Shown piece after piece: positions 53,001 through 57,587 of a DNA stretch of 57,587 nt. A model generated the notes under the pieces. That model did not search any database, was not told the origin of the DNA, and was given only the letters and a program-made list of their open reading frames with translations. Made by a program: the position numbers and the translations under genes. The stretch covers positions 1-57,587 of the forward strand of contig NZ_JAGSXH010000030.1 in NCBI RefSeq assembly GCF_018283645.1. The letters are read 5' to 3'. This DNA is from Actinocrinis puniceicyclus (GTDB lineage Bacteria; Actinomycetota; Actinomycetes; Streptomycetales; Catenulisporaceae). How positions within the stretch are numbered: the first letter of the stretch is position 1; the number at the start of each line of letters is the position of its first letter.

Positions 53001-53321
53001 GGAGTCGGGATGGCGCACCACGAAATCCCCGAGCGCCGCGCTTACTCCGAGCACGCCCAGCAACCGGTCGCGCAGCGGTTTGGAGGAGGCCAGCGTCGCG
53101 CGCAGAGTCCGCGGATCCGGGCTCGCCTCCAGCAGCCGGCCGAGCGTCGCCAGCGCCAGGTCCGGGTCCGCGCAGCGGCTGAGCGCGTCCAGGACCACCG
53201 GGTCGCGCCCGAGTTCTCCGAACGGCGGCGAACCGAGCAGCGCCGCCGCGGCCGCCGCGTCCGCGAAACCCCGCCGCGCCAACTGGCTCAGCGGGGACTC
53301 CCGCTCCCGATCAGCGACCAC
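50058..53321 (-). CDS. glnE: Bifunctional glutamine synthetase adenylyltransferase/deadenylase GlnE
   Basis: 1087 residues from GTG 53321. GlnE adds AMP to, or removes it from, a Tyr of GlnA, lowering or restoring its activity. The two nucleotidyltransferase domains are both present. The N-terminal (deadenylating) site is VIGMGKCGARELNYVSDVDV (near residue 223), and the C-terminal (adenylating) site is VIAMGRLGGGEPGYGSDADV (near 772), each with the GS-x10-DxD type metal site. The central regulatory region is helical. It regulates the GlnA at 8.6 kb, which has the target Tyr. Gene content matches the streptomycete glnE-glnA2 neighbourhood. Confidence 0.97.
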   Translation of the reverse strand: MVADRERESPLSQLARRGFADAAAAAALLGSPPFGELGRDPVVLDALSRCADPDLALATLGRLLEASPDPRTLRATLASSKPLRDRLLGVLGVSAALGDFVVRHPDSWHALEEFEVADLSPEPGRFRALMFEAVAVRAPEPGEERDGEPVATLTGPEAEDALRIAYRRALLAITARDVAASADLGEVAADLAELAAATLGAALAVARAQDPASAALCRLAVIGMGKCGARELNYVSDVDVVFVAEPVRPDGEEEGAPAVDDAEALRAATRLAARMMRLCSDSTPEGSIWQVDAALRPEGKAGPLVRTLASHAAYYRRWAKTWEFQALLKARPVAGDEALGEAYLNVISPLVWTAAGREHFVDDVQAMRRRVVDHATDSLRRAPGSVAVDRELKLGPGGLRDVEFAVQLLQLVHGRRDETLRVRGTLEALEALAEGGYVGRQDAAQLAEAYRFLRTLEHRIQLFRLERTHTMPDDPAALRRIGRSLGWSTDPAGELGKTWRSHAREVRRLHEKLFYRPLLVAVARLDESSAVAVPSGAEPVPRLSADSARARLAALGYADPAGAMANIEALATGVSRRAAIQRTLLPVMLGWFADAPDPDAGLLAFRRVSDALGSTPWYLRTLRDEGEAAWRLARILSCGEYVPDLLLRDPAAVSLLGARDGLALRDRAAIEAEMMAVVYRARSAEQAVTAVRAIRRRELFRIVAADLLGLLGPAGAAPDPLDRLGRALTDVTAATIEAALAAVIAFRGARGPQDAAARVVDGTGPQLPTRLAVIAMGRLGGGEPGYGSDADVLFVHEPREGADEQEAAALAFELANELRRLLQAPGTDPPLVIDADLRPEGRQGPLVRSLASYAEYYRRWSRVWEAQALLRAEPIAGAKDVGARFIELIDPLRYPEKGLSEADTLEIRRLKARMEAERLPRGADRALHTKLGPGGLSDVEWVVQLLQLRHAGAVASLRVTGTRAVLAAASDAGLIGGEDRHLLDDAWYQTTRMRNGITLVRGRATDQVPTGARDLAVVGRYLDSWSRDETPAEHGAVTGAVLAEAGGVAPAVGAALDHHRIDKEALLDAHRRRARRARAVFERLFYG

Positions 53322-53531
53322 CAGAAGACTCTAACCAGCAGCCACCCGGCCAGTCACCCGAACCCGAGAAGAGAGCGCCGTCTTCGTCATCGGGTGGCCG
53401 CGCACACCGCGGCCGCGCACACCTTTCTTCGCGCGAGACGCGCCGCCCGCGGGCGGCCACGATCCGCGGACGGGTTCGCTCGAAAGAGTCGAGAGCCCCG
53501 CGATTACCCTCCGCTGCGCTACGGTGACGCC

Positions 53532-54176
53532 ATGCGCGACAGCATCCTCGCCCCAGACCCCGCCCCGCGTGCTGGCCGGATCCGTCCACGCGAACGCAAG
53601 ACCCTCACCCGCACCGACTGGATCGGGGCCGCCCTCGACGCCCTGGCCCGCGACGGGCTGCGCGCGGTGGCGGTCGAACCGCTGGCCGAGCGCCTCGGCG
53701 CCACGAAGGGCTCCTTCTACTGGCATTTCCGCGACCGCAAAGCGCTTCTCGAGGCGGCGGTCGCGCACTGGGAGCGCACCTCGACCGATGAGCTGATCGC
53801 CCGGCTGGAGGGCATCGCCGATCCGCGGCAGCGGCACGACGCCGCGATCGCCGCGATGGCCGGCTCGGAGCAGGACGCGCAGATCTTCATGGTTTTGCTG
53901 TGGAACGCCGACCACCCGGTGATCGGCCCGGCGGTGAACCGGATCCTGAGCAAGCGGATGACCTTCTCCCTGCGCGTACGGGTGCAGTGCGGTGAGGACG
54001 AGAAGCAGGCGCGCACCTCGATGATGTACGCCTACTCCGTCTTGCTCGGCCTGCAACTGCTGCGGCGTGTCACCCCCCGGCTGGTACCGGAGGGTGACAC
54101 GCCGCAGGGTTTACGCGACTATGTCGCCGCGCTGATCAGGCAGGCGGCCGGAATCGAGCTTTCGGCCGCGCTCTGA
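53532..54176 (+). CDS. TetR/AcrR family transcriptional regulator
   Basis: 214 residues from ATG 53532. After a Pro-rich N-terminus the helix-turn-helix is TDWIGAALDALARDGLRAVA, VEPLAERLGATKGSFYWHFR, DRKALLEAAVAHWERTSTDE. The C-terminal ligand domain is helical (AQIFMVLLWNADHPVIGPAV). It is divergent from glnE across 210 nt that contain two 13-bp direct repeats GGCCGCGCACACC (53396-53408, 53411-53423). A TTA leucine codon lies at 54111. A 16-bp perfect inverted repeat lies within the coding end. Target and ligand are unknown. Confidence 0.9.
   Translation: MRDSILAPDPAPRAGRIRPRERKTLTRTDWIGAALDALARDGLRAVAVEPLAERLGATKGSFYWHFRDRKALLEAAVAHWERTSTDELIARLEGIADPRQRHDAAIAAMAGSEQDAQIFMVLLWNADHPVIGPAVNRILSKRMTFSLRVRVQCGEDEKQARTSMMYAYSVLLGLQLLRRVTPRLVPEGDTPQGLRDYVAALIRQAAGIELSAAL
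54060..54107. repeat. 16-bp perfect inverted repeat inside the tetR coding sequence
   Basis: CTGCGGCGTGTCACCC (54060-54075) and GGGTGACACGCCGCAG (54092-54107) are exact reverse complements across a 16-nt loop, 69 nt before the stop. Both arms are coding (LRRVTP and GDTPQG). It could stall ribosomes or serve as an internal terminator, but chance or coding constraint cannot be excluded. Confidence 0.7.
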
Positions 54177-54195
54177 CGCCGCGTCACCGCGCAGG

Positions 54196-55863
54196 TCAGT
54201 CCCGCAGCACCGCGCCGCTGGACGGGTCCAGGATGATCCGGTCCGCGTCACGCTTGCCGAAGTCGAACATGGAGTTGAGCGGGCCGGCCACGGCGTCGAA
54301 GGATCCGTCGCCGATCTGCCCCGTCTTCCAGTTGTCCTCGACGAACTTCAGGATGGAGCTCTGGTCGGTCACCGAGTGGTCGACGTAGTTCGCCTTCGAG
54401 TACGGCGAGATCACCAGCAGCGGGGTGCGCGGACCGTAGCCGCAGCGGTCCTGGTATCCGGCCAGGGGCAGCCGCGACTGGGTGTTGCAGGCGCCGGCGC
54501 CGTTGGCGAAGTCCCAGTTCGCGTCCGAGGAGGAGTTCACGTTCGGCGGGGCGACGTGGTCGTACCAGCCGTCCGAGTCGTCGTAGGCGATGACGACCGC
54601 GGTGTTCTTCCAGTCCTTGGACTTCTCCAGCGCGTTGATCAGCGAGACCAGGCCGTGCTGCTCGTCGGTCGGGTCCGAGTAGCCGGCGTGGCCGTCCTGG
54701 TACATGGCCTGCTTCACGAAGGAGACCGCGGGCAGCTTGTCCGCGTTGATCGCCTTGTAGAAGTACGACAGGTCGTACTGGTGGTTGGCCGCGCCGTTGT
54801 GCCCGACCTCGTTGACCGAGGCGGGCGCGGTGTGGTGCGGGTTCGCGGTCGAGGCGTAGTACTGGAACGGCTCGTGGTGCGGGCTGTAGTCGGGGATCGT
54901 CGCACCGCCCACGTTCGCGTGGGACTGGCCGCAGACCGCCTTGCTCGTCGCGGTGGCCGCGGTGGTCGCGCCGAAGCCGCCCTGGAACCAGCCCCAGCTC
55001 ACGCCCTTGCCGTTGAGCAGGTCGCCGACGTTCTTGCCGGTCATCGCCAGGTGGTCGCTGTTGTTCGAGCAGTCGTCGAACGCCGGGTCGGTGTCGCGAA
55101 CGTCGGTCCCGATGCCGTTCGCACCGACGGTCCCCAGGAAGCTGGCGCCGCTGATCTTCTGACCGGCCGCGTTGACCGCGTAGCCGCCGTGCGTCTGGCC
55201 CGAGATCAAGTTGAGCGCACCAGGCGTGGAGGGCCCGTACGTGGTGTCGTACGAGTTGTCACTCATCGCGTAGTTCTGCGCGTAGTTCCACATCGCGGTG
55301 ACGGTGTTGCCGTCGTAGTAGTCCATCACCAGACCGGGCACGCCCTGGTCCGGCGCGGAGCAGCTCTCCGTCTGGGTGTACTGCGGGAACTTGTCCACCA
55401 GGCCGTTGTCGTACGCCTTCTGCTCGGCGTCGTACCCGTGGCCCTGGTCGCAGGTCAGCGCCTGAGCGGGGGTGAGCCGCTTCGGGTTGAGTCCGTTCGG
55501 GTTGTTGTTCAGCAGCGAGGTGGTCAGACCGTCGACCGCCGGGGTGCCGGGCTTCGCGGTGAACTTCGTACCGCCGGTGTTGGCCGCGTTCGGGTAGGTG
55601 CCGAAGTAGTGGTCGAAGGAGACGTTCTCGTCGAAGATCACCACGAGGTGCTTGATCGGCGTCGTCGTCGCGGAGCCGGAGCCCCAGTCCCCCAGAAGTA
55701 CCCGGCCGCCGGGGCCGGGCTGCGCCGGGGCCGCGGCGGCCCCGCTGCCCCAGCTCGGCTGCGCGAGCGCGAACGTCAGGCCGAGTGCGGCGGCGGCGGC
55801 GGTTCCCGCGATGACCGCCGGCCGTCGGCCGGCCTGCTTGATACTGCGTGGAAGTCTTGCCAC
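54196..55863 (-). CDS. Secreted alkaline phosphatase-superfamily phosphoesterase (phospholipase C/acid phosphatase type)
   Basis: 555 residues from GTG 55863 with GGGGAAG upstream. A Sec signal peptide (RPAVIAGTAAAAALGLTFAL) is followed by an Ala/Pro/Gly-rich tether. The phosphoesterase (PF04185-type) start is IKHLVVIFDENVSFDHYFGT, with the metal/nucleophile region. VMDYYDGNTVTAMWNYAQNY follows, then AVVIAYDDSDGWYDHVAPPN and LLVISPYSKANYVDHS. It should hydrolyse phosphoesters outside the cell; phospholipid or another phosphoester is undecided. Convergent with the tetR gene (19-nt gap). Confidence 0.92.
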   Translation of the reverse strand: MARLPRSIKQAGRRPAVIAGTAAAAALGLTFALAQPSWGSGAAAAPAQPGPGGRVLLGDWGSGSATTTPIKHLVVIFDENVSFDHYFGTYPNAANTGGTKFTAKPGTPAVDGLTTSLLNNNPNGLNPKRLTPAQALTCDQGHGYDAEQKAYDNGLVDKFPQYTQTESCSAPDQGVPGLVMDYYDGNTVTAMWNYAQNYAMSDNSYDTTYGPSTPGALNLISGQTHGGYAVNAAGQKISGASFLGTVGANGIGTDVRDTDPAFDDCSNNSDHLAMTGKNVGDLLNGKGVSWGWFQGGFGATTAATATSKAVCGQSHANVGGATIPDYSPHHEPFQYYASTANPHHTAPASVNEVGHNGAANHQYDLSYFYKAINADKLPAVSFVKQAMYQDGHAGYSDPTDEQHGLVSLINALEKSKDWKNTAVVIAYDDSDGWYDHVAPPNVNSSSDANWDFANGAGACNTQSRLPLAGYQDRCGYGPRTPLLVISPYSKANYVDHSVTDQSSILKFVEDNWKTGQIGDGSFDAVAGPLNSMFDFGKRDADRIILDPSSGAVLRD

Positions 55864-56061
55864 GTCTTCCCCTCCGCATGGAGCCGAGAATGATCGGCTG
55901 CTCAGGTTCTGCGGAGTATGAGCTTGCTCCGGCGCGCGGACCTCACGCTCACGCCGAAGTGGCCCACAGGTGAACTTCGGGGAAGCTCACGGCGTCGCGT
56001 TTCTTCGAACTCTTCGATGGTTCGCGGCCGCAGCGGGGCTGCGGCGGCACGCGGCTGACCG

Positions 56062-57399
56062 TCACAGGACCGGCAGATACCTGGTGAGCTCGAACGGCGT
56101 CACCTGGCGCTGGTACTCCTCCCACTCGGCGCGCTTGTTGCGCAGGAAGAAGTCGAACACGTGCTCACCGAGGGTTTCCGCGACCAGTTCGCTGTGCTCC
56201 ATCGCCCGGATCGCGTCGTGCAGCGAAGCGGGCAGCGGCTCGATGCCGAGCGCGCGCCGTTCGGCCCGGGTCAGCGTCCACACATCGTCGTCGGCGCCGG
56301 GAGGCAGCTCGTAGCCCTCCTCTATGCCCTTCATCCCGGCCGCGAGCAGCACCGCGTATGCCAGGTAGGGGTTGCAGGCGCTGTCCAGCGAGCGGATCTC
56401 CACGCGGGTGGACTGGCTCTTGCCCGGCTTGTACATCGGCACCCGCACGAGCGCGGATCGGTTGTTGTGCCCCCAGCTGATGTACGCCGGGGCCTCGCCT
56501 CCGCCGGAAAGGCGCTTGTAGGAGTTCACCCACTGGTTCGTCACGGCGCTGATCTCGCCGGCGTGCCGCAGCAGGCCGGCGATGAACGAGCGGCCCACCT
56601 TCGAGAGCTGGTATTCGGCGCCGGGCTCGTTGAACGCGTTGCGGTCACCTTCGAAGAGGGACAGGTGCGTGTGCATGCCGGAGCCCGGGTGGTCGTTCAG
56701 CGGTTTGGGCATGAACGAGGCGTACACGCCCTGTTCGAGCGCCACTTCCTTGACGACCAGGCGGAAGGTCATGATGTTGTCGGCGGTGGTCAGCGCGTCG
56801 GCGTACCGCAGGTCGATCTCCTGTTGCCCGGGCGCCGCCTCGTGGTGGCTGAACTCGACCGAGATGCCCATGGATTCCAGGTGGGTGATCGCCTGGCGGC
56901 GGAAGTCGTGTCCGACTCCGTGCGGGGTGAGGTCGAAGTAGCCGGAGGAGTCCACGGGGGTCGGCTCGACTCCGGGTCCGGGTTGGCCCTTGAACAGGAA
57001 GAACTCGATCTCGGGATGGGTGTAGAAGGTGAAGCCCTTCTCCGCGGCTTTGGCGAGGGCGCGCTTGAGTACGTACCGCGGGTCGGCGTACGAGGGCGTG
57101 CCGTCCGGGGTGAGGATGTCGCAGTACATCCGGCCGGTGCCGGGTGCTTCGGCCCGCCACGGCAGGATCTGGAAGGTGGACGGATCGGGCTTGACGAGCA
57201 TGTCGGACTCGTGCACGCGGGCGAAGCCCTCGATCGCGGATCCGTCGAAGCCGATGCCTTCGGCGAAGGCCTGTTCGAGCTCGGCCGGGGCGACTGCGAC
57301 GGACTTGAGGAAGCCGAGCACATCCGTGAACCAGAGACGGACGAACCGGATGTCCCGCTCCTCGAGGGTCCGCAGGACGAACTCCTGTTGCCGTTCCAT
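56062..57399 (-). CDS. Second type I glutamine synthetase (GlnA2-like)
   Basis: 445 residues from ATG 57399 (GGAG upstream); the open frame goes on upstream but homology starts at MERQQEFVLRTLEERDIRFV. Landmarks are FDGSAIEGFARVHESDM, HPEIEFFLFKG (metal site), HHEAAPGQQEIDLRYADALT, and GSGMHTHLSLFEGD. It is about 30 residues shorter than the GlnA at 8.6 kb, matching the GSI-alpha/GlnA2 group that in M. tuberculosis and Streptomyces is next to glnE. The aligned loop GYELPPGADDD keeps a Tyr, but whether it is modified by GlnE is unknown. Probably a secondary glutamine synthetase or a gamma-glutamyl ligase. Confidence 0.92.
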   Translation of the reverse strand: MERQQEFVLRTLEERDIRFVRLWFTDVLGFLKSVAVAPAELEQAFAEGIGFDGSAIEGFARVHESDMLVKPDPSTFQILPWRAEAPGTGRMYCDILTPDGTPSYADPRYVLKRALAKAAEKGFTFYTHPEIEFFLFKGQPGPGVEPTPVDSSGYFDLTPHGVGHDFRRQAITHLESMGISVEFSHHEAAPGQQEIDLRYADALTTADNIMTFRLVVKEVALEQGVYASFMPKPLNDHPGSGMHTHLSLFEGDRNAFNEPGAEYQLSKVGRSFIAGLLRHAGEISAVTNQWVNSYKRLSGGGEAPAYISWGHNNRSALVRVPMYKPGKSQSTRVEIRSLDSACNPYLAYAVLLAAGMKGIEEGYELPPGADDDVWTLTRAERRALGIEPLPASLHDAIRAMEHSELVAETLGEHVFDFFLRNKRAEWEEYQRQVTPFELTRYLPVL

Positions 57400-57587
57400 G
57401 CTCCACACTCCAGCTTCAGCCTGCGCCGCGAACGGCCTGATCCAGCTCAGTCCACAGTATCGCGTGACAGGGTTACGCCCACATGAACCCACTCTGGCGT
57501 AGTGCCTGGTGCTATGTGCGAAGTGGCGTGGAAGGTCGGCTGTGCCGCTGTGTTTCGCTGGGCGGTGGCGGCCGTAGTGGTGTGGGC
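57400..57587. other. Upstream region of the second glutamine synthetase gene
   Basis: 188 nt to the window edge with no supported gene. I looked for a GlnR-type box as in front of glnA and saw none with the right spacing. Confidence 0.4.

Noticed and set aside
50472-54176. A 1234-codon open frame on the plus strand
   Set aside because: It is antisense to glnE for almost all its length and only its last 645 nt are a real gene (the TetR regulator from 53532). Long antisense frames are expected in GC-rich coding DNA.
1-57587. tRNA, rRNA, CRISPR, IS or phage elements
   Set aside because: I saw no cloverleaf, rRNA motif, spaced repeat array, transposase, integrase or phage gene; the gene order looks like core chromosome.

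Overview
The window is a very GC-rich stretch of actinobacterial chromosome. GTG starts are common, intergenic gaps are short, and strong GC hairpins follow many genes. Order and content (sucB, lipB-lipA, a DUF4191 protein, an RDD protein, glnA, then glnE and a second glnA-like gene) match the streptomycete-type nitrogen/lipoate neighbourhood. RskA, an LCP protein, a quinol-type NO reductase and several secreted enzymes fit a soil filamentous actinomycete of the Streptomycetales/Catenulisporales kind. The species cannot be told from the sequence. I see no rRNA, tRNA, IS, prophage or CRISPR.

Layout. 1-7.7 kb: the 3' part of sucB, an anchored His-rich protein, an FAD oxidoreductase, a Gfo/Idh/MocA oxidoreductase, lipB-lipA, a 74-residue protein and a DUF4191 protein. 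LipB and LipA supply lipoate to E2 proteins such as SucB. 7.7-10.1 kb: an RDD membrane protein divergent from glnA, with a four-box GlnR-like operator between them. 10.2-18.5 kb: secreted carbohydrate enzymes (GH93-like and GH28), norB translationally coupled to a small membrane protein, a STAS protein ending in a 60-bp perfect palindrome, and a lipoprotein serine protease with a PDZ domain. 18.7-28 kb: a SigK/RskA island with an FAD oxidoreductase-DUF1365 operon, a photolyase and a decayed DUF1295 gene, bracketed by two phosphoribosyltransferase-like genes. Two matching promoters (CAATCC-N15-CCGAA) precede sigK and the FAD oxidoreductase operon.

28-33.3 kb: an FAD monooxygenase, a TetR regulator with two 21-bp operators, a 14-helix MFS exporter and a secreted SGNH hydrolase. 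33.4-43 kb: an amidohydrolase, a channel-like membrane protein, a secreted YncE/phosphoesterase fusion, an LCP protein and a prolyl oligopeptidase. 43-48.6 kb: a leucine/isovalerate operon (carboxyltransferase, biotin subunit, HMG-CoA lyase, acyl-CoA dehydrogenase). 48.8-57.6 kb: two small conserved proteins, glnE, a TetR regulator, a secreted phosphoesterase and a second type I glutamine synthetase.

The most notable items are the SigK-type island with its conserved promoter pair and eroded operon, the 60-bp palindrome, the coupled NorB partner, the GlnR operator, and several uncharacterised conserved proteins.
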